A stretch of 64,000 nucleotides of DNA from Fastidiosipila sp. (GCA_012511175.1 JAAZGO010000025.1:1-64000), one strand, 5' to 3'. Positions 36,098-45,391 are shown, counted from the stretch's first letter. Numbers and translations are program-made. The notes: generated from the sequence alone by a model not told the origin.

Positions 36098-37612
36098 ATG
36101 AAAACCGTGATGAAAGCACGATTTCACAAGACATTTCCCTCCAGGGCGGCGGACCGCTTCCTCTTGGCCGCTGCCTTCTTTCTCCTTCTTTCTTTTTGCC
36201 TTCCTTCACTTCCCGTCAAAGCCCAAAGGATGAGCGACGGATTTGATCCCGAAACGCAACTCCCTGCCGTCTACTCAATCGGCTCTCTGCAGCCGTCAGA
36301 ATTGTATGCAAAAAACAGCGAGACGGCTCTTGAGATTCCGGCCGTTGCCCGGCTCATGACCCTTTACCTGGCGCTGGAAAGGCTATCATCCGATGAACAG
36401 ATTCCGGTCAGCGGACTGGCTGCCCGCTACGACCGGGAAGAGCGCAGGGATAACCGCTACGTCATGAGAGCCGGTGATTCACTCCCGCTCCGGTATCTGC
36501 TCCTGCGCATGCTCTACAACAACTCGGACGCGGCAGCCATCGCCGTGGCCGAAAAGATTTCCGGCTCGCAGGAGGTTTTTCTTCAGGAAATGCAGCGCAC
36601 AGCCGGTCTTTTAGGTATGAACAAGACGGAATTTTTTGCCTGCGACGTCGCGCGCGCTGAACGCGAGTCGGAAATACCGGAGGAAATTTCCGAAACAGCG
36701 CACGTCTGGGAGGAGCAGCAGAAGGCAGCCAGCGGGCAGCCCCTCTCCCTGCCTGAGGCAGGTCAAACCGTCAAAACGGCCAGGACAAGCCTGCGGGACG
36801 TCATGCGCCTGGTTACCACCCTCTTGAGCAACTCGCGGGCCAAGGCCATTCTCGGCGTCACTGACGAACTGGTACAAATCACTTCCGGCGGCATGGCTCA
36901 AATTGTTCCCATCCGCTCATCTGCCAGTCACCTGATGACCCTTTCGGAAAACAGAATCAGCGTGGCCTACCTGTCCTTATCCAACCGCTATTCGCTCCTT
37001 TGCTGCTGGGGGACCACACCAGCCAACATCCCGGTGACCACCGTGGCCGCCCACCTGCGCCAGACAGGCATCATGCAGCCGGCACTCCAGCTCTACTCCA
37101 CCCTGGATGCCTTTTACGACAGGTCTTCGCTCACCCAGGCCGGCGGCAAGTACCCGGGCGCCTCTGAAAAAGCAGCCAATGGCGAACTCTTCGATCTGGT
37201 TTATCTGGATTCAGTCGATTACATCCACCCCAAAACCGATCACTATCTTGAGGAGAAGCTTGATTATCTTGGCAATGCCCCCTATCCGCTTCCCATCCGG
37301 AAAGGCGCCATGACGGGCCAGGTCATTTTCACCTTGAAAGACGGCATGCAGATCCCTGTGCGGGTGGGTTCCGACCGGGATATCCTGACCGACAGCAACC
37401 TGGTCAGCCGCGCGCTTCTGCTTTTGCAGGGCAACCCCAATTTGGCCTATACCATCCTGGGGCTGACCTTGATTTTGTGCCTGGCCCTCCTGATCGTTCT
37501 TGTCCGTGAATCCATCAGGCTCCGTTACTGGTTCAGGCTGCAGCGAGTGGAACAGATCGCAGCAAGCGCCCGCTCCATCCTGTTGGGGAAAAAAACCGGC
37601 ATGGAAGATTAG
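36098..37612 (+). CDS. S11 (DacF/DacA-like) exported protein lacking the catalytic motifs
   Basis: 504 residues. Signal peptide (about 20-43), a D-alanyl-D-alanine carboxypeptidase fold, a PBP5-like C-terminal beta domain, and a C-terminal transmembrane helix (about 455-478). Alignment by eye to the three penicillin-binding motifs shows all are lost. SxxK reads AVAR (82-85) in PAVARLMTLYL, SxN reads NNS (141-143) in YNNSDAAAIAVAE, and KTG reads TSG (262-264). It is therefore unlikely to cleave peptidoglycan or bind penicillin and may be a cell-wall binding or regulatory pseudoenzyme. ATG 36098 has only a weak AGG upstream. It converges with the membrane-protein gene by 4 nt. Confidence 0.75.
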   Translation: MKTVMKARFHKTFPSRAADRFLLAAAFFLLLSFCLPSLPVKAQRMSDGFDPETQLPAVYSIGSLQPSELYAKNSETALEIPAVARLMTLYLALERLSSDEQIPVSGLAARYDREERRDNRYVMRAGDSLPLRYLLLRMLYNNSDAAAIAVAEKISGSQEVFLQEMQRTAGLLGMNKTEFFACDVARAERESEIPEEISETAHVWEEQQKAASGQPLSLPEAGQTVKTARTSLRDVMRLVTTLLSNSRAKAILGVTDELVQITSGGMAQIVPIRSSASHLMTLSENRISVAYLSLSNRYSLLCCWGTTPANIPVTTVAAHLRQTGIMQPALQLYSTLDAFYDRSSLTQAGGKYPGASEKAANGELFDLVYLDSVDYIHPKTDHYLEEKLDYLGNAPYPLPIRKGAMTGQVIFTLKDGMQIPVRVGSDRDILTDSNLVSRALLLLQGNPNLAYTILGLTLILCLALLIVLVRESIRLRYWFRLQRVEQIAASARSILLGKKTGMED

Positions 37613-38157
37613 GACTTCCGCTGTCTCGAAGGTGAGATCCGCTGGTCATAAAAAATTTCAAATTGAGCCAGCGCGTACTGATAAATGAAGAGGAAAAGCT
37701 GAAGAAGCGCCGCCAGAATCCCCGCGGTGATCAGCCATGAGGCGGGGGCGTACCGAAGGGCAAATATCTCCGAACCGAAGAGCAGAATAAGGATGAAAAG
37801 CAAGGCGGTCATGACCAGGTGCGTGATCAGCCTGGCTATGGGAGGGGGAACCATCCGCCTCAGCCAGACAATGAGCAGGGGCAGGACCCCAAAAAAAAGA
37901 CCAAATTGGGCGGCGGTCACGATTCCCGGCGCCAAAAGGGCAAGAAAGGAGGCAAGCAGGTAGACCAGAAAGGCGCCGCCCTTTCCCGTCTCGCGGTCCG
38001 CGACCACGATGACAAAGGAGGCGATCATGAGGACAAAAAGCCTGCCGGTCGGCAGAAGCCCCGCCCCCAGGAGCAAGAGCCAGCATAAAGCTGTCAGCAG
38101 CGCACCGGCAGCAATCTTATAGGAGTGTTTGGAAGGGCCGCCCCTCTGCCTCGCCAT
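37609..38157 (-). CDS. hypothetical integral membrane protein
   Basis: 182 residues with about five hydrophobic segments and a basic N-terminus (MARQRGGPSKHSYK) and C-terminus (RISPSRQRKS). I do not recognise a family. The start ATG at 38157 lies 9 nt after the J-protein stop and has only a weak ribosome binding site, so it may depend on coupling with that gene. Its stop overlaps the convergent S11-like gene by 4 nt. Confidence 0.65.
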   Translation of the reverse strand: MARQRGGPSKHSYKIAAGALLTALCWLLLLGAGLLPTGRLFVLMIASFVIVVADRETGKGGAFLVYLLASFLALLAPGIVTAAQFGLFFGVLPLLIVWLRRMVPPPIARLITHLVMTALLFILILLFGSEIFALRYAPASWLITAGILAALLQLFLFIYQYALAQFEIFYDQRISPSRQRKS

Positions 38158-38166
38158 GATCCGGTC

Positions 38167-38562
38167 TCAACAGCAAAGGCAAAGATCGCCGCCCATGCAT
38201 TCGCAGCAAGAGTCCGCGCAGCAAAGGCAAGTCAGGGTCTGGCAGCAGGAATCGCCCCCGCAGCCCGAGCGGTAGTAGGGCGACGGGTTGGGATTGCTAT
38301 AAGGGGAACCATAAGGCGGAGGCTGGTTGGGAGCCTGTTGGCGGCTCCAGGCTGAATGGCTCGTCTGCTGTTGATTGCCCAGTGTGATGGCATCATAGGC
38401 CGCATTGATCTCCCGCATCTTGGCCTCGGCCAGTTCCTTGGCCCGGGAGTCCGTGAACTGATCGGGGTGGTATTTTCTGACCAGCTCACGATAGGCGTCA
38501 CGGACTGTTTCCTCCGACGCCCCATGGGGGATGCCCAAAACTTCATAGGGATTGTTGTTCAT
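38167..38562 (-). CDS. short J-domain protein with cysteine-rich tail
   Basis: 131 residues. Residues 1-62 are a J-domain with KYHPDQF (HPD intact) that should stimulate an Hsp70. A Pro/Gln/Ser-rich linker leads to a C-terminal tail of about 32 residues with 13 cysteines, many as CC pairs. There is no DnaJ zinc-finger spacing, so it may bind metal or a cluster in another way, or be lipid-modified. ATG 38562 follows GGAGG. It lies 26 nt after the DUF5685 gene and is probably co-transcribed with it. Confidence 0.85.
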   Translation of the reverse strand: MNNNPYEVLGIPHGASEETVRDAYRELVRKYHPDQFTDSRAKELAEAKMREINAAYDAITLGNQQQTSHSAWSRQQAPNQPPPYGSPYSNPNPSPYYRSGCGGDSCCQTLTCLCCADSCCECMGGDLCLCC

Positions 38563-38588
38563 CTAATCCTCCGCCGCAGGCCCTGCTT

Positions 38589-39443
38589 TCAGAGGGCAGG
38601 AAGCCGCTCACCGGCCAAAACGCGCTGCCTGGTGGCGGGCAGTCCTATGGTTACGATATTATACACGAGTCCCCCCAGTTGCTCATAGGAAAGCAGGGCC
38701 AGATTGCGATCCACCGTTTCCTCGGCTTCAATCAGCAGGCTTCGGGCTGACACAAGCGCCTCGTCCCGGGTCATCGCCAAAAAGTGGTTGGGGTTGCCCT
38801 TTTTCCTGTCCCGCTCCAGGTCATCCACCGCGTCCATCAGATAGATCCAGCGCCCCAGCGCCTGACCGGCATCTCCCAAAAGCAGTGCCATCACACCGCT
38901 CTCATCTTCCCTTTTAAGGAGGGAAAAACCGCTCAGAAAGATCATTTTCAGAATCGAACCGAAGCAGTCGGCTGTTTCCTCAACTGAATCTCCCCTTTCA
39001 AGCTGGCTAAGCCTGCCCAGAGCTTCTCTGATCGAGGTATTCAATTCAGGGTGGCGCGCCATGACCTTGCGGGCGGAAGGGCGAAAAAGCAGAGCCTTCA
39101 GCCTGCCGCGGACGGGCCGGTCATCCGCCGCATCGTCCCTGGCCGAGTAAAAAGCCAGAAGACAGGAAAGATCAGCCGCGAATTCCAGTACGGGGCTGGA
39201 GGCCAGGACCGGCTTCTTTTTCAAGGGATTCAAAACACAGGACTCCTGTTTGACTGCAAGCGCTTCCGTTGACAGGGCCAGCAGGATGAGGGAAAGAAAA
39301 GTCATGTCGTAGGTCACCGCTGTCCGCGGGATCTGACCGCAGCGGCGGCCAATGCTTTTGCAAAGCCCGCAATAGATGGCCCGGTAAGCAGTAAAGTCAC
39401 GTATTAAAAGATCCGGCTTTTCCGGCCTGACATATCCGAACAT
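38589..39443 (-). CDS. DUF5685-family protein
   Basis: 284 residues. It begins with MFGYVRPEKPDLLIRDF and YRAIYCGLCKSIGRR, the family's Cys-containing start, followed by mostly helical sequence. A late YLMDAVDDLERDRKKGNPN segment resembles the Asp-rich loops of all-helical isoprenoid-synthase-like folds, but activity is unknown. ATG 39443 follows AAGGAG. Its operon partner is the Cys-rich J-protein, so the two may act together, for example with the J-protein serving as its chaperone. Confidence 0.78.
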   Translation of the reverse strand: MFGYVRPEKPDLLIRDFTAYRAIYCGLCKSIGRRCGQIPRTAVTYDMTFLSLILLALSTEALAVKQESCVLNPLKKKPVLASSPVLEFAADLSCLLAFYSARDDAADDRPVRGRLKALLFRPSARKVMARHPELNTSIREALGRLSQLERGDSVEETADCFGSILKMIFLSGFSLLKREDESGVMALLLGDAGQALGRWIYLMDAVDDLERDRKKGNPNHFLAMTRDEALVSARSLLIEAEETVDRNLALLSYEQLGGLVYNIVTIGLPATRQRVLAGERLPAL

Positions 39444-39554
39444 GGGCGTAAAAACTCCTTGCCGGCAGGCAAATCCGCGTCCTTTCAGGCCCCTCTATGT
39501 TATCATCAGGATTGATTCTTGAGGAATCGATTTTTCATCCGGGAACCGATACAA

Positions 39555-41012
39555 ATGCCAAATAGAAAAGTCAAGACCAGATTCGCGCCAAGCCCCACCG
39601 GCATCATGCATATTGGCAACCTCCGGTCAGCCCTCTATGAATACCTGATCGCCCGGTCCATGGGCGGCGCTTTTATCCTGCGGATCGAGGACACAGACCG
39701 CGGCCGCTACCTTGAGGGAGCTGTTGAAGTCATTTACCGGAACCTTGAATTGTGCGGGCTGACTCATGACGAGGGCCCTGATATCGGCGGCCCCAATGGA
39801 CCCTACACGCAAAGCGAACGGCTCCCCCTCTACCGGAAATACGCTCAAGAGCTGGTCCTGCAAGGCCATGCCTACCCCTGTTTTTGCGCCTCAGCGGGCT
39901 CATCGGAGACCGATGAGGGAGAAGAGGCCGCAAGCTTCGGCTATGACCGCCGCTGCAGGGGCATCGATCCGGAACTTGCCAGGGAGCGGATGGCATCGGG
40001 CGAAACTTATGCCATCCGGCAGAAGATGCCGCTTGAAGGATCAACTTCTTTCTCTGACGAGGTTTACGGCACCATCACCGTCAACAACCGGGAGCTTGAG
40101 GATCAGATTCTCCTCAAATCGGATGGCTTCCCCACCTACAATTTTGCCAATGTCATCGATGACCATCTGATGGAGATCACCCATGTGGTCCGCGGTTCGG
40201 AGTATCTTTCCTCCACACCCAAATACTGCCTGCTTTATGAGGCGCTGGGCTGGGAGATCCCCCGCTTCGTTCACCTGCCCCTGATTGTGGGTGAAGACGG
40301 CAGGAAGCTTTCCAAGCGCCACGGCTCCACAGGTTTTGATGACCTGATTAAAGAAGGTTACCTGCCCGAAGCCATCGTCAACATGATTGCTTTTCTGGGC
40401 TGGTCGCCCGGGGGCGAAACCCGGGAGCTTTTTTCACTCAAGGAGCTTGAGCAGGCTTTCCACATCGGGGGCATCAATAAGGCGCCGGCTGTCTTTTCCT
40501 ACCACAAGCTGGATTGGATGAATGAGCAGCACATCCGGGCCATGCCCTTTGACCGGTGGAAAAAAGAGGTCAAGGAACTGGCTGATCCTGCATTCAAGGG
40601 AAGGCCCTACGCCCTCGACCAGCTGGCACAGGTCCTGCAGCCGCGTGTGACCAAGCTTTCCGACATCCCGTCCATGATTCGCTTTCTGACTGAGCGGCTG
40701 CCCCTTTCCCGGGATCTCTTTTTCAATAAGCGTGCTAAACTGGACGCTGACCGGGCAGCCGTCATTCTCCGGGCAATCTGCCCCGGGCTGCAAGCGCTGG
40801 ACGACTGGACTGAAGCGGGCCTTCATGACCTGCTGGAGAAAACGGGCCAGGCCCTTGACATTAAGAAGGGTCAGCTGATGGGGTCGCTTCGCGCCGGTCT
40901 GGCGGCCCAGCAGGTCACCCCGGGCGGTGCCATCGAAACGGCACTGATCCTGGGACGCCGGGAGTCACTTGAGCGGCTTGATCGTGTACTTAAATTTCTG
41001 GATGAGGCATAA
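39555..41012 (+). CDS. gltX: glutamyl-tRNA synthetase
   Basis: 485 residues. Class I catalytic core with FAPSPTGIMHIGNLRSALY (HIGN in place of HIGH), RIEDTD, and KLSKRHG as the KMSKS loop. It charges tRNA-Glu. ATG 39555 gives the normal start MPNRKVKTRFAPS; the ribosome binding site (GGGAACC) is weak, and the frame extends 12 codons upstream without a better one. It is followed within 3 nt by glnS. Confidence 0.95.
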   Translation: MPNRKVKTRFAPSPTGIMHIGNLRSALYEYLIARSMGGAFILRIEDTDRGRYLEGAVEVIYRNLELCGLTHDEGPDIGGPNGPYTQSERLPLYRKYAQELVLQGHAYPCFCASAGSSETDEGEEAASFGYDRRCRGIDPELARERMASGETYAIRQKMPLEGSTSFSDEVYGTITVNNRELEDQILLKSDGFPTYNFANVIDDHLMEITHVVRGSEYLSSTPKYCLLYEALGWEIPRFVHLPLIVGEDGRKLSKRHGSTGFDDLIKEGYLPEAIVNMIAFLGWSPGGETRELFSLKELEQAFHIGGINKAPAVFSYHKLDWMNEQHIRAMPFDRWKKEVKELADPAFKGRPYALDQLAQVLQPRVTKLSDIPSMIRFLTERLPLSRDLFFNKRAKLDADRAAVILRAICPGLQALDDWTEAGLHDLLEKTGQALDIKKGQLMGSLRAGLAAQQVTPGGAIETALILGRRESLERLDRVLKFLDEA

Positions 41013-41015
41013 AAG

Positions 41016-42752
41016 ATGGAGAAAAATGAGGTGAAGAGACTGCCCGGTCTGGTGACGGGCGTGACCCCGAAAGAAGAAATTTCCACGGGCAACAAGATTT
41101 CACATTTTATTCTTGATGAAATTGTCAAGGACACCGGCCCGGGTGGCCGCCTTGAGGGTTTGCGGGTCCACACCCGCTTTCCGCCCGAACCCAACGGCTA
41201 CCTGCACATCGGTCATGCCAAGGCCATCATCATCGATTTTGGAACAGCCGAACTTTTAGGCGGGCTTTGCAACCTCCGCATGGACGACACCAACCCGGTC
41301 AAGGAGGATGAGACCTTCGTCCAGGCCATCAAGGACGATATCCACTGGCTGGGCTACGACTGGAGTGACCGCTTTTTCCACGCCTCCGACTATTTCGAAG
41401 AAATCTACCTTTACGCGGAGGAACTGATCCGGAAGGACCTCGCCTTCGTCTGCGAACAGACGCCCGAAGAGGTCCGCCAAGCGCGGGGCACCTTGACCAC
41501 GCCCGGGACCGAGAGCCCCTGGCGAAACCGGCCCCTGGAGGAGAGCCTGGATCTTTTCAGGCGGATGCGGGCCGGCGAATTCCCTGACGGCCGCTACACC
41601 CTGCGGGCCAAAATTGACATGAGCGACGGCAACATGAATATGCGGGATCCGGTCATCTACCGTATCCAGCACGCCAGCCATCACCAGACGGGTGATCGGT
41701 GGTGCATTTACCCCATGTACGATTTCGCCCACCCCATCAGCGACTCATTGGAGCATATCACGCACTCCCTGTGTTCTCTTGAATTCGAAGACCATCGGCC
41801 GCTTTATGACTGGGTCATCAATAATTGCTCGCTCCCCGTCAAATCCCGTCAGATTGAGTTTGCCCGCTTGGATATCAACTACACGGTCATGAGCAAGCGC
41901 AAGCTTAGGGCCCTGATCGAAGAAGGCCTGGTCGATGGCTGGGATGACCCCCGCCTGCCCACCCTCTGCGGTTTGAGACGCCGTGGCTATACGCCTCGTG
42001 CCATCAGGGATTTCAATGAACGCAATGGTGTCTCCAAAGTGCCCAGCATGGTCGACATCCGCTTTTTGGAGCACTGCCTGAGAGAAGACCTGAACAAGCG
42101 GGCCCCCCGGGCCATGGCTGTGCTTGACCCAATCCGGCTGACCCTCACCAACTATCCGGAAAACCAGGAGGAAACCTTTGCCCTGGAGAATTTGCCAGGA
42201 GATCCAAACGCCGGTACACATGACATTACATTCTCTCGTCATCTCCTGATCGAACGCAGTGATTTCGAAGAAGTACCGCCAAAAAAATACTACCGGCTCT
42301 TCCCCGGCAACCTGGTCCGCCTGAGGGGTGCCTACATGGTGCGCTGTACCGGCTGTGTCAAGGACAGTCGCGGCCGGGTCATCGAAGTCCTGGCCGAATA
42401 TGACCCAGGGACCCGTGGCGGCACGGCCGCGGATGGCCAGAAGGTCAGGGGGACCATCCATTGGCTGGATGAGGCCACGGCAATTGAGGCAGAAGTCAGG
42501 CTTTACGATCATCTCTTCACCGTCGAGGCACCCGACGATGACGAGCGCGACTACCACGAACTCCTCAACCCCGATTCGCTGACTGTGATTGAAACGGCTT
42601 TCGTCGAACCCTGGCTGAAAGAAGACCGGTCATACCTGGGCTACCAGTTCATGCGCCTGGGCTATTTCATCCACGACAGCCATGACACTTCGGAAAATAA
42701 ACTGGTCTTCAACCGGTCGGTTAAACTGAAGGATTCCTACCGGCCTGACTGA
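41016..42752 (+). CDS. glnS: glutaminyl-tRNA synthetase
   Basis: 578 residues. Motifs include RFPPEPNGYLHIGHAK (HIGH), RMDDTNP, VMSKRK as the KMSKS equivalent, and the GlnRS-specific C-terminal beta-barrel anticodon domains. It attaches Gln directly to tRNA-Gln. Many Bacillota lack it and use Glu-tRNA amidation, so its presence beside gltX indicates a direct glutaminylation route. The amidotransferase cannot be excluded outside the window. Confidence 0.95.
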   Translation: MEKNEVKRLPGLVTGVTPKEEISTGNKISHFILDEIVKDTGPGGRLEGLRVHTRFPPEPNGYLHIGHAKAIIIDFGTAELLGGLCNLRMDDTNPVKEDETFVQAIKDDIHWLGYDWSDRFFHASDYFEEIYLYAEELIRKDLAFVCEQTPEEVRQARGTLTTPGTESPWRNRPLEESLDLFRRMRAGEFPDGRYTLRAKIDMSDGNMNMRDPVIYRIQHASHHQTGDRWCIYPMYDFAHPISDSLEHITHSLCSLEFEDHRPLYDWVINNCSLPVKSRQIEFARLDINYTVMSKRKLRALIEEGLVDGWDDPRLPTLCGLRRRGYTPRAIRDFNERNGVSKVPSMVDIRFLEHCLREDLNKRAPRAMAVLDPIRLTLTNYPENQEETFALENLPGDPNAGTHDITFSRHLLIERSDFEEVPPKKYYRLFPGNLVRLRGAYMVRCTGCVKDSRGRVIEVLAEYDPGTRGGTAADGQKVRGTIHWLDEATAIEAEVRLYDHLFTVEAPDDDERDYHELLNPDSLTVIETAFVEPWLKEDRSYLGYQFMRLGYFIHDSHDTSENKLVFNRSVKLKDSYRPD

Positions 42753-42796
42753 GCAGAAAACCTTTCAGTTCTTGTCCCGGCAAAGAATCCTCATTT

Positions 42797-42874
42797 TCGC
42801 ACGATATCCAGTCAAATATCGTACGAATACAATTAAATTTTATTTCTTTATGCTACAATAGTATCGTACGAATA
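42797..42874 (+). promoter_or_regulatory. promoter and repeated operator of the toxin-antitoxin pair
   Basis: TATCGTACGAATA occurs twice exactly (42817-42829 and 42862-42874), with an inverted near-copy at 42797-42806 (TCGCACGATA). The core TCGTACGA is palindromic. Between the copies is an extended -10 (TGCTACAAT, -10 hexamer at 42854-42859). Antitoxin binding to the repeats should block RNA polymerase, giving the usual autoregulation. Confidence 0.7.
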
Positions 42875-42895
42875 TGAATCTCTGAAAGGATCTTT

Positions 42896-43108
42896 ATGCT
42901 GCAGATTACTATCACCGAACTGAAAAACCAAACGGGCAGGTATTTGGCCCTGGCTGACAGAGAAACAATCTATGTCACCAAACACGGCAAGCGGATTGCC
43001 AAGATAAGCGGAACCCGGATTGGAAAAGAGGAGGCTGTAACCTCACTGTTTGGCTTGCTGCCAAATGACATCGACCTTGATGAGGCAAGGACGGAGCGCC
43101 TCCGGTGA
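42896..43108 (+). CDS. Phd/YefM-type antitoxin
   Basis: 70 residues. The N-terminus (ITITELKNQTGRYLALADRETIYVTKHGKRIAKI) is the Phd/YefM DNA-binding fold; the C-terminal tail (SLFGLLPNDIDLDEARTERLR) would bind the toxin. The ATG follows GAAAGGA. It overlaps the toxin by 4 nt, so the pair is translationally coupled. Confidence 0.9.
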   Translation: MLQITITELKNQTGRYLALADRETIYVTKHGKRIAKISGTRIGKEEAVTSLFGLLPNDIDLDEARTERLR

Positions 43109-43539
43109 AGGTGCTTCTGGACACCAATATCCTGCTTGACGCCCTGGCCGACCGCCAGCCGTGGGCGGAGGATGCCTGTAAGATTATCCGGCTTGTTGCC
43201 CAGGAGAAAATCGACGGCTACATCACGGCCAACAGCCTGACTGACATCCATTACCTGATCCGCAAGCACCGCTCGGAATCGGTCGCCCGGGAGGCGCTGG
43301 ATAATATCTTGCAGGTTTTCAAGCTGATCGACCTGCTTGGATCGGATTGCCAAAAGGCCCTCGATCTTTCCATGCCGGATTACGAAGATGCGCTTGCTTT
43401 GACCCTGGCCGGAAAGGCCGGCGTGGATTTCATTGTTACCCGTGATCTGGCTTTCATTGCACATGGCATGGTGCCGGAAACCCTTCAGCCGGGCGATTTC
43501 CTGGAAAAAACGGAACTCCGGGGGATTCCGGGTCACTGA
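43105..43539 (+). CDS. PIN-domain ribonuclease toxin
   Basis: 144 residues. The PIN acidic residues are visible: LLDTNILLDAL near the start, then Asp/Glu in MPDYEDAL, and VTRD near the end. VapC-like toxins cut RNA when freed from the antitoxin. Start is GTG at 43105 (GTGA overlap). A strong bidirectional terminator follows. Confidence 0.9.
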   Translation: MKVLLDTNILLDALADRQPWAEDACKIIRLVAQEKIDGYITANSLTDIHYLIRKHRSESVAREALDNILQVFKLIDLLGSDCQKALDLSMPDYEDALALTLAGKAGVDFIVTRDLAFIAHGMVPETLQPGDFLEKTELRGIPGH

Positions 43540-43554
43540 ACTCAGGAGAAGCCT

Positions 43555-43585
43555 AAAAAAGACCCCCATGGCGGGGGTCTTTTTT
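43555..43585. terminator. bidirectional rho-independent terminator
   Basis: A6-GACCCCC, 5-nt loop, GGGGGTC-T6, between the convergent toxin and acyl-CoA synthetase genes. It has T-runs on both strands. Confidence 0.93.
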
Positions 43586-43609
43586 ATAACAGGAAAGGGC
43601 GGGCCGCCA

Positions 43610-45391
43610 TCAGTGGCGAATGATCTTCTTGGCCGTTGTCTTGGGGAACTCCGTATCCCTCAGGGAAATGGAGCGGACCGCCTTGTAGGTGATGAGCCCA
43701 CTGTTGACTTCCTTGACCACCTGACTGATCTTTTCCTTGATTCTGTCGTCGGTCAGAGGCAGCCCCTTGAGCTCCGGATCCTCGTCGACGGCTTCCCGGT
43801 CGGGGAAGATCTCAGCATGGATCAGGCTGTCCCCGTCTTTCCTCTCCTTGCCCGACACCACAGCTTCCGCGATCAGGGGGTGCTGGGTCAGGAGAAACTC
43901 AATCTCTTCGGGGAAGATGTTCTTGCCGTTCTTGGTCACGATGATATTGGCTTTGCGGCCCGTGATGATGACAAAGTTGTTTTCGTCCAGGTAGCCATAG
44001 TCACCGGTGTGGAAGAAGCCCTCCTCGTCGATGACCTCCCGGGTCGCCTCCTCATTCTTGTAGTAGCCCAGCATGACGTTGTCACCGCGGCCCGCGATCT
44101 CACCGATGCCGTTCTCGTCAGGGTCAAGGATCTTGACATCCACGCCTGGCAGGGGCAGGCCGGCCGACCGGTTATTGAAGTATTCCGCACGGTTCAAGGC
44201 CAGAATGGGCGCACACTCCGTCAGCCCATACCCCTGGATGCAACCGAAACCCAGATCCTGCATGTCGGAGAGAAGCTCGGGGGCAATGGCCGCGCCGCCC
44301 GCGATCAGGAGCCGGATCCGGCCGCCGAAGTTTTCGTGGACTGAATCAAAGATCTTGCGGCGTAGGTCAATGCCCACTTTGCGGAGGGCCTTGGTCAGTT
44401 TCAATCCGAAATTGAATTTTTTGGCCAGTTTGGGGTCTCCCTTGACCTTCTTCATGACGCCCCGGTGGAAGGCCTCCATCATGAGGGGGACCACCAGGAC
44501 GATGGTGGGCTTGGCCTCCTGCATGTTGGGCACAATGTAGCGCAGGCCTTCGCAGACGGCCACCGAGCAGCCCCGGTAAAGCGGGCAGAGATAGCCGCAG
44601 GTGCATTCATAGGTGTGGTGGATGGGCAGGACTGACAGGAAGGTGTCATTCTCGTCGATATAGACCATGGAACACATGCCCATGAGGTTCTTGCAGATAT
44701 TCTTATGGCTCAGCATGACGGCCTTGGGGTTGGAGGTCGTACCCGAGGTAAAAAGCAGGATCTGCATGGCCTCCGGGTCCAAAGGCAGGGCCTCATAGGC
44801 CTTGTCCCCTTCAGTCAGGGCGCTGGCTCCTTCCTGCAGGATATCCCAGAAATAGAGGTCGGACTCCCCTTCAGCCGGCAGGTCAAAATCAATGTAATGC
44901 GCGATGCCCGGCATGCGGTCACGGACACTGTCGACAACCTCCTTTTTGCTCTTGGAGAACAAAAGGACATCGGCCCCCGAGCTGGTCACCAGGTTGACCA
45001 CTTCATTGGCCGGCTGCTCCTTGTCCAGGGGAACCACCACAGCCAGGCCGTTGACAACCGCCAGATAGGTCACGTACCACTCGTAGCGGGTTTCGGCATA
45101 GATGGCCACCCGGCTCTTTTCATTGATCCCCAACCGCATCAGGCCGGTTCCCAGAGCGCGGACATCGTCCGCGAACTGTTGGTAGGTGATGGGAAGGTAG
45201 GGCCTTCTGCGATCGATTTTCAGATTGACCGCCTCTTCCGAGCGTGGCATGACCTGGCGGGCGGCGATGGGATCCTTGGTCCAGTAAGCCGTTTTATCGG
45301 CATAAAGTTTTTCACTTTGGCGGAGCATGTCGCGAAGATCAGTGATCTCCCGAACCTCTACCAGAGGGTATTTGTAGATATCAGTCTTCAT
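43610..45391 (-). CDS. long-chain acyl-CoA synthetase (AMP-forming)
   Basis: 593 residues. ANL-superfamily motifs: LLFTSGTTSNPKAVMLSH (ATP-binding loop), GYGLTECAP, then FHTGDYGYLDENNFVIITGRKANII and the catalytic Lys in FPKTTAKKIIRH. It activates a carboxylic acid, probably a fatty acid, to its CoA ester through an acyl-AMP. ATG 45391 follows GGGAGGGAG; the frame upstream is shadow. It stands alone with its own promoter. Confidence 0.88.
   Translation of the reverse strand: MKTDIYKYPLVEVREITDLRDMLRQSEKLYADKTAYWTKDPIAARQVMPRSEEAVNLKIDRRRPYLPITYQQFADDVRALGTGLMRLGINEKSRVAIYAETRYEWYVTYLAVVNGLAVVVPLDKEQPANEVVNLVTSSGADVLLFSKSKKEVVDSVRDRMPGIAHYIDFDLPAEGESDLYFWDILQEGASALTEGDKAYEALPLDPEAMQILLFTSGTTSNPKAVMLSHKNICKNLMGMCSMVYIDENDTFLSVLPIHHTYECTCGYLCPLYRGCSVAVCEGLRYIVPNMQEAKPTIVLVVPLMMEAFHRGVMKKVKGDPKLAKKFNFGLKLTKALRKVGIDLRRKIFDSVHENFGGRIRLLIAGGAAIAPELLSDMQDLGFGCIQGYGLTECAPILALNRAEYFNNRSAGLPLPGVDVKILDPDENGIGEIAGRGDNVMLGYYKNEEATREVIDEEGFFHTGDYGYLDENNFVIITGRKANIIVTKNGKNIFPEEIEFLLTQHPLIAEAVVSGKERKDGDSLIHAEIFPDREAVDEDPELKGLPLTDDRIKEKISQVVKEVNSGLITYKAVRSISLRDTEFPKTTAKKIIRH

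Noticed and set aside
39444-39554. T-box leader before gltX
   Set aside because: The gap is too short, and no T-box sequence (AGGGTGGNACCGCG-like) is present.
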